Shown here piece after piece: positions 18,492 through 28,591 of a stretch of 64,000 nucleotides of DNA. The stretch lies in NCBI GenBank assembly GCA_030651815.1, contig JAUSBW010000022.1:1-64000 (forward strand). The letters run 5' to 3'. A program made the translations under genes and the position numbers. The notes below the pieces were generated by a model. It saw only the letters and a list, made by a program, of their open reading frames with translations. It was not told where the DNA came from and did not search any database. Origin of the DNA: Methanoregula sp. (GTDB lineage Archaea; Halobacteriota; Methanomicrobia; Methanomicrobiales; Methanospirillaceae). How positions within the stretch are numbered: the stretch's first letter is position 1; each line of letters starts with the position of its first letter.

Positions 18492-21400
18492 TTAGTGAGA
18501 TGAGCCTTCGACAATCGCAATCTCCTCCTCAGTCAGCCCGTAGAGATCGTACACCAACTTGTCAATCGCCGCATCCGTCGCCTCAACCTGCCGGGACAGC
18601 AGCGTCTTCTCGTGATCGAGGGTGGCGTCCTGCAACTTTTTATTTAACTCCAGCATCTGCGTGACGAGCGCGACCATGCGATCGTGGTGGGCTTTGTCTG
18701 CGGGGTTATTTGGATCAAACTTAGGAATTGGAAATTCTTCTAAAGTATTTGTGTTAATTTTTGGAAACGCAGCTCTGTCGAGATTTACATTTTTTGATTT
18801 TATGTAAGCACCGCATGTATTGGATGCCAAAATCCCTAAGAAAAATAAAATATCAGGTCTTTCAATATTTTTTGGGAGTAGTGAAATAACATCTGTATTG
18901 CAAATATATTCTTCATCAATAAATGTTACATCTAATCGGTCTTTTGAAACAATTCTTTGAACTAAAATTCGTGATCCAACGAAGATATCATGATTCCTTG
19001 GAGCTGCAAGATTCACTCCATATTTTATCCAATCATTTTCCCATTTATAATAGTACCTTTTTATGTTTCTTGCTCGTAGTAATGGTTTGTATGTATCATC
19101 TAATTTCTTCTCTGCATCAAAAATTTTATTTTTCATCATATTTTTTGTCTGATGCGGAACACCTTTTCCTTCTTCATAAGGTTTCATTCCAAATTTAAAA
19201 TTGAAAAAATTCTTCAAAAAATCTTGCCCCTCCAATTTTAAGGGATTTTGGAATGAGATGGATATTATCTGATCAGAAGATGTTATCAAATAATTAGTAT
19301 CAAATGAAAAAGTTTCATTAATAATTGCATGAAGTCTTTCATTTATTGTTTTAAACATCCGATTAATACAACAAATACGAACCTCTTTTGGAAAAACAAT
19401 CTTCACTGCCTTTTCTAATACCAAAATTAAGGTATCAACAGTTGCATTTTCAAAAACCTTGTACACATTAAGGATTTCATTAACATTATTTTCAATAATC
19501 ACAAAATTTCGTAATTTGTTATCATATTTTGTCGAGAGCCAATAATTCGGGATAATCATCCCGAATAGCCCATTAATTTTAAGTAATTTTATTCCTTTCT
19601 CCACGAATAGTCCATAGGTATTAATCTGATATTCAACGGTCGAATATCGATTTTCAAAATATTCTTTACTAAGTTCATCAACTCTTCCTTCTCTTGATTG
19701 AATATACGGCGGATTCCCAATCACCGCATCGAACCCACCCGCCGCCATCGCCGGCGCAAATTCCTTTGACCAGTCAAACGGGTTGATCCGCTTCACTTCC
19801 TCGCCCGGCATCTCCGGCGTCAAAATGTCCCAGCCAATCAACGAGTTCCCGCACTTGATATTCTGGTGCAGCGAGGGCAGTGCCCGTTCCGCGAAGAGTT
19901 TGAGCTGCTTGTCGATGTTCTCCTCGTTCTCCTCTTCGAGCACTTTCAACAGGAGCGAGAGTTTCGTTACCTCGACTGCCTGCGTATCGATGTCCACGCC
20001 GAAAATGTTGTTTAAGAGAATGCGTTTCTTCTCGACAGTCGTAAGCCGCCAGTCGCTCCGCGTCCGGGTGGCGTCGCCGCTCGTGCCGGCCTTGTATATC
20101 GGAAGATCGACCTGTGAGAGTTTCTTCTTGCCACGCGGTGCGGCTTCGGGCAGGAGGGCGAGGACGGCCGGGTCGGTCACGGATCTCTTATCGATGAAGA
20201 CCGGGACGAGATTTTCGATGTACCAGTCGCGGTGCCAGTCGAGGAGGAACTGGTATGCCCCGATCAGGAACGAGCCGGAGCCGCACGCGGGATCGAGGAC
20301 GCGGAGCTTCGCCACATCGCGGGGGGTCTTGTCCTTCGTGAGTTCGCCTACAGTGTGCTTCACGATGTATTCCACGATATACTGCGGCGTGTAGAAGACC
20401 CCGCCTGCCTTCTTCACTTCCGGTTTGTATTCCACCTTTGCCTGGTGGCCATCCGTGAGCCGGATCACTTTGCCGAGGAACTGCTCGTACACGTGACCGA
20501 GGATCTCTGGCGGGATGACCGAGAACAGGTACGGGGTTTCCGGATAGTAGAGCCGTTTGATGATCCCTTTGAGCACCTTGTCGTCGATGGTTAGTGAGAG
20601 GGAGAGGGTGTCGGGCATCTCGTCCCAGTCCGGTTCCTTCTCGAAATGGAAGAGCCCGGAATTGTACTTCGCATCTGCCTCACGGAAGTGTTCGCAGAGC
20701 CGGGCATAGACCTGCTCGCCTTCGAGCAGCTTATGGAGCGTTGCGTACTCCTCGATCCCCCGGTCCTCGCAGATCCGCAGGAAGATGATCCGGTCGATAG
20801 TCCGCTGGACAACCGTGTTCAGTTCATCTACCGAAAGCGCGGGGTTGCGGAGGGCGAGGTTCTTTGCCAGCGCATCCCGCCATGACTCGATCTCAGTCAG
20901 GATATCGTCATCCACCGTCGCCGTCCCTTTCTTGCCCTTATGAGACCCGGCATACTTGTCAAACGATCCTTTCAGGATGCTCTCCTGCGAGAAGACCGAA
21001 ACGAGATACTCCCACTTTTCAGGAATCTCCCTGTACGTGAAATACTCGATCCGTCCCTTGGCGGCATTGTCCCCGTTCCCTGGCTTGATCGTGCAGTCAT
21101 AGACCGCAAACTCCTCAAAATTAGTCAAAATGGAGAGAGGCAGTTTGGCGTTCCATGCGTACCGGCGCAGCTGGAGCGCGGAATCGGCATCATCCTTGAT
21201 CCGCACGGACGGCTTTTTGGTCTCGACAATGAACTTCCGGATGCCCCCGATGCGAAACGTGTAATCAAAAAAATAGGTTGTCCCGCGAATCCGGATCGGT
21301 TCTTCGTGCAGCACTTCACGATAGGCTTCCGAATGTCCCTTGTTGTTGTTCACATCCCAGCCCAATGCATGGAAGAACGGATCGGTGAAATCCTGGCGGA

Positions 21401-21497
21401 GCTGGGTTTCGTTGTATTTCTCCTGCCCGCGAATGTAGGCATCGCGATGGAATGTGTACTTGTCAACAAGGGGCTGGATCGTTTCGGGGACTGCCAT
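18492..21497 (-). CDS. Type IIG-like restriction-modification enzyme (Eco57I/TaqI-like)
   Basis: 1001 aa; DYTFRIGGIRKFIVETKKPS (PD-(D/E)XK-like), LDPACGSGSFLIGAYQFL (SAM), FDAVIGNPPYI (NPPY), TaqI-like C-terminal region, coiled tail HHDRMVALVTQMLELNKKLQ. Confidence 0.9.
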   Translation of the reverse strand: MAVPETIQPLVDKYTFHRDAYIRGQEKYNETQLRQDFTDPFFHALGWDVNNNKGHSEAYREVLHEEPIRIRGTTYFFDYTFRIGGIRKFIVETKKPSVRIKDDADSALQLRRYAWNAKLPLSILTNFEEFAVYDCTIKPGNGDNAAKGRIEYFTYREIPEKWEYLVSVFSQESILKGSFDKYAGSHKGKKGTATVDDDILTEIESWRDALAKNLALRNPALSVDELNTVVQRTIDRIIFLRICEDRGIEEYATLHKLLEGEQVYARLCEHFREADAKYNSGLFHFEKEPDWDEMPDTLSLSLTIDDKVLKGIIKRLYYPETPYLFSVIPPEILGHVYEQFLGKVIRLTDGHQAKVEYKPEVKKAGGVFYTPQYIVEYIVKHTVGELTKDKTPRDVAKLRVLDPACGSGSFLIGAYQFLLDWHRDWYIENLVPVFIDKRSVTDPAVLALLPEAAPRGKKKLSQVDLPIYKAGTSGDATRTRSDWRLTTVEKKRILLNNIFGVDIDTQAVEVTKLSLLLKVLEEENEENIDKQLKLFAERALPSLHQNIKCGNSLIGWDILTPEMPGEEVKRINPFDWSKEFAPAMAAGGFDAVIGNPPYIQSREGRVDELSKEYFENRYSTVEYQINTYGLFVEKGIKLLKINGLFGMIIPNYWLSTKYDNKLRNFVIIENNVNEILNVYKVFENATVDTLILVLEKAVKIVFPKEVRICCINRMFKTINERLHAIINETFSFDTNYLITSSDQIISISFQNPLKLEGQDFLKNFFNFKFGMKPYEEGKGVPHQTKNMMKNKIFDAEKKLDDTYKPLLRARNIKRYYYKWENDWIKYGVNLAAPRNHDIFVGSRILVQRIVSKDRLDVTFIDEEYICNTDVISLLPKNIERPDILFFLGILASNTCGAYIKSKNVNLDRAAFPKINTNTLEEFPIPKFDPNNPADKAHHDRMVALVTQMLELNKKLQDATLDHEKTLLSRQVEATDAAIDKLVYDLYGLTEEEIAIVEGSSH

Positions 21498-21784
21498 TAT
21501 CTGTTATTAATAATCACAAGAGATTAAACGTGCTGAAACGGTTCTCTAAAAAAAATAATTTTCAACCAGACTCTGCTCCAAAATAATTAACCAAACCTTG
21601 ACTGAAAAATGTTAACCGTACCTTACTTGAAAATTTTCAATCAAACCTTGATTAAAAAATTTCAACCGACCCCACTACCCCTGCTCAAAAATTTTCGATC
21701 GCGAGCACGATCGCGTTTGAAAATTGTTTCCGGATCAACCGTACCCCACTCTCATTGTTTATGAGCAATCGCTGACCCGGGCAT

Positions 21785-22430
21785 CCTATTCCTCGTCTGA
21801 AACTACGTCAGTATGCGACGAGAGATTTCTTCACTTTTACCCCCAAAACAGGCCTTTCTTTCCCTTTTCACCTGCTTTAGCCCATCCGGCAAGCGATCGT
21901 CAATCCAATTGAGCCCATTTGAGCACTTTTCAGAGCCCGAAATATGCCGTATCCAGCCTAACGGGGCGCAATATGCGATTTTCAGAAAACATATAGCTCC
22001 ATTTTTCGCGAATTAGACACTTTTTGGGTGCCGGGACTCTTTATGGGAAGGGGGTCTCCGACGGAGAAGTGAGTTTAGGATATCTATACTCATCCTCGTT
22101 AGATCTCACACCCCCCAATCCCCAAAATCCACGTCGGTATCCTACGAGGGAATTCCCGAACCCGACCCCCAAAACAGGCCTTCCTTTCACTTTCCACCTA
22201 CTTCATCCCATCCGGCACACGATCGGCCCTCCAAAAGCGTCTATTAGCGCCCTTTTTTGAGCCTGATTTATGCCGAATTAAGCCAAACAGGGCCTATTTT
22301 GAGGTTTTAAAAAATATATGTACCGTAATTCCGCGAAAATGGCATGAAATTGAGGTCGGAACTCCCTTTCCGGAAGAGGTTCTCCGACGGAGAAACGGGT
22401 TGGATGAAATGCAGGTCTCTTAGTGTCTGT
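21785..22430. repeat. Two diverged ~325-bp non-coding tandem units
   Basis: Both contain ACGTCrGTAt..ACGAG.G, ACCCCCAAAACAGGCCTT.CTTTC, CATCCGGCAMRCGATCG and a TCTCCGACGGAGA palindrome at a similar offset. Confidence 0.7.
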
Positions 22431-22734
22431 GACTTGGATTGCATGTATCAATCCTGGAGATCCAGCACACCAACGTGTAATCCTGTCTCCCGGTAGACCA
22501 GTACTATTTGGCGCTCATTTCAGCCTCCTTTTGCCAATCCGGGGATCCTGTTTTTCCAGCAGGGGAATTGGTGTCCACGCCTTCTCAAAAGTCATTGAAA
22601 TGGGCGTATTTTTTGAAAAGAGGCAATTATATCAGGAATCAACCCTGCAATTCAGCCGCGTTCAAATCGCCCCTTTTTCCTTGCCACAGGTAAGACCCTG
22701 CAAACGAAAAGAACCCCTGTTTTTCAGATCTGGA

Positions 22735-23991
22735 TCATTCACCCAACAGCTGGCTCTTCTCTTCAAGCCGCTTACGGATCCCTTCTGAAGCGAGGTACCC
22801 GGTTGAGAATGCAGCCTGCAGATTGTATCCCCCGGTATCGCCATCGATATCCAGCACCTCGCCGGCAAAATAAAGCTTGGGAACAATTTTCGATTCCATG
22901 GTTTTCATGTTCACTCCCTCGAGTGCTACACCGCCCCGCGTTACCATGGCAACAGCAAAACCGCCCGGTGCGGTAACGGTCAAGGGAAATTCTGTGCAGT
23001 TCGTGACCAGTCGCGTTCGCTGTTCTGCGGAAAAATGATTACACTTGAGATCATCAGGAATATCGGATATCTTCAGGAGTTTCCGGTTAAGACGCTCCGG
23101 GATCGGGTATGCCGCAAGTATCGTACTGACCTGCCATGTCCGGTTTTCCTCTACACGCCGGGAAAGATCCGCTGTGAACTCCTCGCGCTTCATCGCTCCC
23201 ACAAACGATAGCTTGATCAGATCATCCGGAAGGATATTCCGCGATGCATCGAGAATGCCCGGGCCGGAAACGCCAAGGTGAGTGAAAAGAACATCTCCCT
23301 TATGCTCACCGATTTTTTTCCCGTCACGCCAGACCGTAAACGGCATCTGCTCAAATGAGATCCCGGCAAGCGCGGCAAACGGAAAATTCCGGATAAGGAG
23401 CGGGGTGAGGGCAGGTGCAGTTTCCGTGACCGGCTGTCCCAGCGATTCGCAGAACCGGTACCCGTCTCCGGTCGAACCCGTCTTTGGATAGGACCTTCCT
23501 CCGGTTGTAATAACAATCACCGTGGAGCGATAAGTTGCGCGGGGAGTCACAATTACGAATCCTTCAGCATGATGTGTGATGCCCGTAACCGGTTCACCGC
23601 AATGGATTTCAACCCCTCTCGTTTTGCATTCCTTAAGAAGGACTGCCAGCACATCAGAAGATTGCCGGGTTTCCGGAAACACCTTGCCGTTCTCCTCAGT
23701 CATCATCGAAAGGCAGCGCTCCTGAAAAAATGCGATGAGCGCTTTGTTCGTAAATGAAAAGAGTGCAGGTTTTAACCATTTCCCATGTTCGCCATAATGA
23801 GCAAGGAAATCCCGCATCTCACCGGCATGGGTGATATTACATTGGCCGGTACCCGAAAGCAGAAGTTTTTTCCCCGGCTCATCCATCTTTTCCAAAAGAA
23901 GAACCTTAAAGCCGGGTGCTGCTGCGTGAATTGCACAAAACAGTCCGGCAGGTCCTGCACCGATCACGCAAATATCATACTGCTCCATCAC
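22735..23991 (-). CDS. HI0933-like NAD(P)/FAD-dependent oxidoreductase
   Basis: DICVIGAGPAGLFCAIHAA, GKKLLLSGTGQCNITH, FAGEVLDIDGDTGGYNLQAAFSTGYLA. Confidence 0.93.
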   Translation of the reverse strand: MMEQYDICVIGAGPAGLFCAIHAAAPGFKVLLLEKMDEPGKKLLLSGTGQCNITHAGEMRDFLAHYGEHGKWLKPALFSFTNKALIAFFQERCLSMMTEENGKVFPETRQSSDVLAVLLKECKTRGVEIHCGEPVTGITHHAEGFVIVTPRATYRSTVIVITTGGRSYPKTGSTGDGYRFCESLGQPVTETAPALTPLLIRNFPFAALAGISFEQMPFTVWRDGKKIGEHKGDVLFTHLGVSGPGILDASRNILPDDLIKLSFVGAMKREEFTADLSRRVEENRTWQVSTILAAYPIPERLNRKLLKISDIPDDLKCNHFSAEQRTRLVTNCTEFPLTVTAPGGFAVAMVTRGGVALEGVNMKTMESKIVPKLYFAGEVLDIDGDTGGYNLQAAFSTGYLASEGIRKRLEEKSQLLGE

Positions 23992-24066
23992 ACGAAATCC
24001 TCCATAGTAGTGCCACCCGCGTACATCTTGAAGTATTGCAAGGCCCGATAAAAAAGAATAATTGTG

Positions 24067-24351
24067 TTAGTGCGCGTGATGGCCCGGGACCCGTTTACGC
24101 AGCGCCTCTGCATAGTGGTGGCGCAGGTCAGCGGTTTCCTCAGGACTAAAATCCTTTTTCTTATTGGTATGGAGGTGTTTTTCCATCTGTTTAACGATAT
24201 GCTCGGCCTCGTGATAATCCTGAACCTCAAGATATACCGGCGCTTTTATCACTTCATGCGCATGTCCGCACTGCGGGCAGAGCTTCCAGCGCTGGAAATG
24301 ATCCACGTACGTAAACGTCCTGCATGAAGGGCACCGGATTATGAGGTACAT
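24067..24351 (-). CDS. Zinc-ribbon protein, DUF1922-like
   Basis: MYLIIRCPSCRTFTYVDHFQRWKLCPQCG; long helical C-terminus. Confidence 0.6.
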   Translation of the reverse strand: MYLIIRCPSCRTFTYVDHFQRWKLCPQCGHAHEVIKAPVYLEVQDYHEAEHIVKQMEKHLHTNKKKDFSPEETADLRHHYAEALRKRVPGHHAH

Positions 24352-24525
24352 GGTAAAGATGTGTTGCGCGTTATCCTCTTAAAAATATATCGGCGTTTTT
24401 TTGAATTCGCCCGAACCGTATGTCATCTGCCTTTAACAATCCTGCTGGTGTGGTGAAGCTGGTATCTAAAAAACCCGGGTACGAAACGAAACTCCTATAT
24501 CGTCAGATCTTCTCATAGAGATGTT

Positions 24526-25278
24526 ATGGAAAATATTCAGGTCATGGGTGTGCAGGGGCTTCCTCTCATCCATGCGGGCGACGATATTGCTGCAATGATC
24601 TGCAAACGCATGCCTTTGCAGGAAGGAGATATCCTGTGCATTGCGTCGACAATCTATTCAAAAGCAAAAGGCTGCACGAAAAAACTCTCATCCATCACGC
24701 CCACTGAACGCGCCGAGCGTCTCGGGAAGCTGAATGGTGAAGATCCCCGTTTTGTCCAGGCCGTGCTCGATGCGTCTGCCGATATCATCATGGAGCACCC
24801 GTTCATCCTGTCAGAGATGGCGTTCGGTCACATCGGCGTCCGGGCCGGTGTTGACCAGAGCAACATTGAAGAGGGCATGGTCATTTTCCTGCCGCCCGAT
24901 CCGATGAAGTCTGCTAACGATCTGCGGGACGAGATAAAAAAGATCAGTGGCATGGATGTCGGTATTATCATCACCGACACCTGCGGGCGCTCATTCCGTC
25001 GCGGACAGACCGGCCACGCCATCGGGTGGAGTGGTTTTACTGCAATCAGGGATTTCCGGGGCGACTCGGACCTGTTCGGTCATGTGCTCAAGATCACTGA
25101 AGAGGCTGTGGCAGATGAGATCGCCGGTTTTGCCAACTTTGTGATGGGCGAGAGCAACAATGGCATTCCCGCAGTCGTTTTCCGCAACTGCCCGAAATGG
25201 ACAGGTCATGACAACCTGTATTTCAGGACAGATGAGGATATCTTCAAAAAAGTGTTGAAAAAGGAATGGAATCAGTAG
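24526..25278 (+). CDS. cofE: Coenzyme F420-0:L-glutamate ligase
   Basis: GDILCIASTIYSKAKG, DTCGRSFRRGQTGHAIGWSG. Confidence 0.95.
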   Translation: MENIQVMGVQGLPLIHAGDDIAAMICKRMPLQEGDILCIASTIYSKAKGCTKKLSSITPTERAERLGKLNGEDPRFVQAVLDASADIIMEHPFILSEMAFGHIGVRAGVDQSNIEEGMVIFLPPDPMKSANDLRDEIKKISGMDVGIIITDTCGRSFRRGQTGHAIGWSGFTAIRDFRGDSDLFGHVLKITEEAVADEIAGFANFVMGESNNGIPAVVFRNCPKWTGHDNLYFRTDEDIFKKVLKKEWNQ

Positions 25279-25430
25279 ATATAGTTCAATACCATGATGA
25301 CGATACCAACCCCGGCTGCTACTGCCATAACGGTAATGGGATCGATATAAATTGCCCGCCTGTCCTCGCTCTCATAATAGTTAACGAGACCTGCTGATGA
25401 GAGTAATCTTCCACCTTGCTTCTTTGCCAT
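25272..25430 (-). CDS. secG: Preprotein translocase subunit SecG (Sec61-beta), 52 aa
   Basis: MAKKQGGRLLSSAGLVNYYESEDRRAIYIDPITVMAVAAGVGIVIMVLNYIY*; Sec61-beta pattern LLSSAGLxxYYE plus one TM. Absent from the ORF track (below length cutoff). Confidence 0.92.
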   Translation of the reverse strand: MAKKQGGRLLSSAGLVNYYESEDRRAIYIDPITVMAVAAGVGIVIMVLNYIY

Positions 25431-25475
25431 GCAAATATATTTCATTTTTGAATATATAAAGGAGAGTTACGGCAT

Positions 25476-26516
25476 ATGAAAAAGACCATGCAACAGATCT
25501 CCGGACACGCGCTGACTGGCTACGAGCTTACGCTCAAACCGGTAGATATTATTATCGAGAACGGTCACATCACGGCAATTGAGGATAATCCAGATGCGCC
25601 ACAGTGCTGGATCTGCCCGGCATTGTTCAATGCGCATACACATCTGGGCGATACGATTGCCATGGATTGTGGTGCAACCGGTGATCTCACTGCACTCGTC
25701 ACTCCCCCACATGGGCTGAAGCACCGGCTGCTTGCCGCAGCGTCCGGAAAAGATCTTGTCAGGGGTATGCGGGCAAGCATACAGGAAATGATCACCGGGG
25801 GGGTTGCAGGCTGTGCAGATTTCCGGGAGGGAGGATCTAAAGGTGTTTCTGTACTCAAAGAAGCCGCAGACGGGCTCTCATTCTCTCCGGTAATCTTCGG
25901 CCGCGATGGCGGAGAGAAAGTAGCAGATGGACTCGGAATCAGCAGTGTCCGCGATGTAAAGGACACCGAACGTCTTGTAAGAGAGGCGCGGCGTTTGGGA
26001 AAGAAGATAGCATTTCATGCCGGAGAGCGGGACTCAGAAGATGTCGATGCTGCTCTGTCGTATGAACCGGATCTGATCGTCCATGCCACCCACGCAACAA
26101 AAAAACAGCTCCGTCATTGTGCCGACAAGGGGATCCCCATCGCTGTCTGCCCGCGATCCAACTGGATCCTGGGAGTGACTACATCCGCACAGAAACCTCC
26201 ATTACGCCTTATGCATGAACTCGGTTGCACGCTTTACCTCGGTACTGACAACGTGATGTTCGTGCCTCCGGATATGTTCTCAGAGATGGCTTTTGTCTCC
26301 ACAGTCTACGGGCTGGAACCAAAAACCCTGCTGCGCGCAGCGATACAGGGATCGGAACTTTCAGGGGAATCCTTTTTTATCCGCACCGGTGCGCGGGCCA
26401 ACCTGTTCATGATCGATCCTTCCCAATCTGCATTGCAATTCAGCCGCGATCCGGTTATCAGCATCACAAAAAGGGTATCCTGCGGCCATATTGTCCATAA
26501 TGTTTTTAATTCGTAA
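25476..26516 (+). CDS. Amidohydrolase-family protein
   Basis: ICPALFNAHTHLGD, FHAGE, HATHATKKQL, GTDN. Confidence 0.88.
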   Translation: MKKTMQQISGHALTGYELTLKPVDIIIENGHITAIEDNPDAPQCWICPALFNAHTHLGDTIAMDCGATGDLTALVTPPHGLKHRLLAAASGKDLVRGMRASIQEMITGGVAGCADFREGGSKGVSVLKEAADGLSFSPVIFGRDGGEKVADGLGISSVRDVKDTERLVREARRLGKKIAFHAGERDSEDVDAALSYEPDLIVHATHATKKQLRHCADKGIPIAVCPRSNWILGVTTSAQKPPLRLMHELGCTLYLGTDNVMFVPPDMFSEMAFVSTVYGLEPKTLLRAAIQGSELSGESFFIRTGARANLFMIDPSQSALQFSRDPVISITKRVSCGHIVHNVFNS

Positions 26517-26544
26517 ACTCAAATAAAAAAGGAATGTTTTTTGG

Positions 26545-26982
26545 GTGATTCCGGTGTTTACAAATATACTCGTTGCAATAGATGGTTCTGAAGTGAGCGA
26601 TCGGGCATTGGCCCGGGCCGTTGATGAAGCACGAATCTGGAATGCGAAGATTCATGCCATCTATGTGGTGGAGACGGGGCTTTTTTCCTCCCTTCCTGCT
26701 GATAATACCGTGGAGATCATGTACCGCGTTCTTGAAAAAGAGGGACAGGATAAACTTGCACAGGCCAGGGCATTTGCTGCAACACAGGGTCTCTCCCTTA
26801 CTACACACATGAAACAGGGTCATGCAGGCAGCGAGATCATTGCCCTTGCAGAACGGGAAAAAAGCGATCTTATCATCGTTGGTTCCCATGGCAAGAGCAA
26901 TGTTGATAAGCTGCTGATCGGCAGTGTCAGCTCGTTTGTCATCGCTCACAGCAAAATCTCAACAATGGTGGTGAGATCATAA
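26545..26982 (+). CDS. Universal stress protein (UspA family)
   Basis: TNILVAIDGSEVSDRALARAVDEA...LIIVGSHGKSNVDKLLIGSVSSFVIAHS. Confidence 0.95.
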   Translation: MIPVFTNILVAIDGSEVSDRALARAVDEARIWNAKIHAIYVVETGLFSSLPADNTVEIMYRVLEKEGQDKLAQARAFAATQGLSLTTHMKQGHAGSEIIALAEREKSDLIIVGSHGKSNVDKLLIGSVSSFVIAHSKISTMVVRS

Positions 26983-27005
26983 CTGGAAAGACTGTCAAAG
27001 ATTAC

Positions 27006-27836
27006 ATGACGTCCGATGTCGTCCATGTTGAGATACCGGGCAACCGCGATGATGTATTAAAAATTCTCAAACGCACGGGTATCTCCGGCGTTCCGGTCGT
27101 CAAGAACAAGAAGATCGTCGGCATCATAACAAGAAAAGATCTGCTGCGAAATCCTGAGGAGACCCAGCTGGGACTTCTCATGACACCAAAGCCTGTCAGC
27201 ATCGGTCCGGATGCAGATATCCGTAAGGCAGCACGTCTCCTCGTAGAGCACCGTATCCGGAGATTACCGGTTGTTGAGGAGGGTCATATGGTCGGTCTTC
27301 TTTCGGTGTCCGACCTGATTCACGCAATCGCCCAGCTCAAGATCAAGGATGAGATCAAGACAACCTATACGAGCAAGACATTTGCCCTCTGGGAGGAAAC
27401 ACCCCTCCCTGTCGTCGGAAGGGTCATGGAGATCTCCGGTGTCGATGCAATTCCCATCCTTGATGATGAAAATAAACTGCAGGGCATCATATCAGAGCGT
27501 GATCTCATAAGGAACTCGAGCATTGAGGATTCCGTGGGTGTGAGTGACTTCTCGAACGGAACGGATGATGATGAGTGGACATGGGAGAGCATCCGGGATA
27601 ACCACACCATCAGTTTCGGCATATCAAGAGTCCAGCTTCCCAACCGCCCCGTCAAACTGGCGATGGTAAAAAAGGTGTTTGCCGTTCCGCACAATGCTGA
27701 AGTGAGCGAGTGTGCATTAATGATGCGCAGGGCGCGGGTTGACCAGCTGCCAGTTATTAACGGCGACAAGCAACTCGTTGCCATGCTCTACGATCGTAAA
27801 CTTATCAGGGCCCTCTGTAAAGAAGGGTCAGAATAA
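27006..27836 (+). CDS. Multi-CBS-domain protein
   Basis: Repeated CBS segments (GISGVPVVKNKKIVGIITRKDLL; RRLPVVEEGHMVGLLSVSDLI; VDAIPILDDENKLQGIISERDLI; VDQLPVINGDKQLVAMLYDRKLI). Confidence 0.93.
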   Translation: MTSDVVHVEIPGNRDDVLKILKRTGISGVPVVKNKKIVGIITRKDLLRNPEETQLGLLMTPKPVSIGPDADIRKAARLLVEHRIRRLPVVEEGHMVGLLSVSDLIHAIAQLKIKDEIKTTYTSKTFALWEETPLPVVGRVMEISGVDAIPILDDENKLQGIISERDLIRNSSIEDSVGVSDFSNGTDDDEWTWESIRDNHTISFGISRVQLPNRPVKLAMVKKVFAVPHNAEVSECALMMRRARVDQLPVINGDKQLVAMLYDRKLIRALCKEGSE

Positions 27837-27922
27837 AAACCTTTAAATTTCCGGGGATCCTCTAATACCTTACAGCGCTTTTATTAGAATTTTAGCGTTA
27901 AATTTGTTTTTGGGGTGTTACT

Positions 27923-28564
27923 ATGCCTGAACCGTTACAGGAGTCCATGAAGGGGACAACAACCATCGGCATCGTTTTTGACGGTGGGGTGATCCTCGCA
28001 ACCGAAAAGCGGGCGACCATGGGCTACATGATCGCAAGCAAGAAAGCGAAAAAAGTGTACAAGGTAGCAGAACGGATTGGCATGACCACTGCCGGGGGTG
28101 TCGGAGATGCCCAGCAACTCGCACGTATCCTTACTGTTGAGTGCAATCTCTACCAGATCCGCAGATCCCGTTCAATCACCGTTGGTGCTGCAGCAACGCT
28201 GCTTTCGAACTACTTAAACCAGAACCGGGTCTTCCCGTATTATGTCCAGCTTCTTGTCGGTGGAATTGACGAGACCGGGCCAAGCGTCTACTCAGTTGAT
28301 GCAATGGGTGGTGCAACCAGGGAAGAAGAGATCGTTGCCACCGGGTCGGGTTCTCCCATGGCGTACGGTGTGCTGGAAGACCGGTTCCGCAAGGATATGA
28401 ATGAAGATGAAGCCATTGATATTGCAGTGCGTGGACTGAAATCTGCCATGAAACGCGATGCCGGAAGCGGAGAAGGCATCCATGTAGTCGTGATCACAAA
28501 AGACAAATACCTGGAAATGGGAGAAGACGCACTTAAAAAATATCTTGTAACATCTCCCGCGTAA
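27923..28564 (+). CDS. psmB: Archaeal proteasome beta subunit
   Basis: Propeptide MPEPLQESMKG/TTTIGIVFDGGVILATEKRATMG. Confidence 0.96.
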   Translation: MPEPLQESMKGTTTIGIVFDGGVILATEKRATMGYMIASKKAKKVYKVAERIGMTTAGGVGDAQQLARILTVECNLYQIRRSRSITVGAAATLLSNYLNQNRVFPYYVQLLVGGIDETGPSVYSVDAMGGATREEEIVATGSGSPMAYGVLEDRFRKDMNEDEAIDIAVRGLKSAMKRDAGSGEGIHVVVITKDKYLEMGEDALKKYLVTSPA

Positions 28565-28591
28565 AAACTTTTTTTAAGGACGTTAATTATT

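Noticed and set aside
21551-21690. Possible CRISPR-like array
   Set aside because: Repeat units are degenerate and contiguous, without uniform unique spacers; no cas genes nearby.
27365-27784. Antisense ORFs across CBS, proteasome and aCPSF1 genes
   Set aside because: Mirror-image ORFs of strongly coding plus-strand genes; low-complexity Ser/Arg composition typical of spurious antisense frames.
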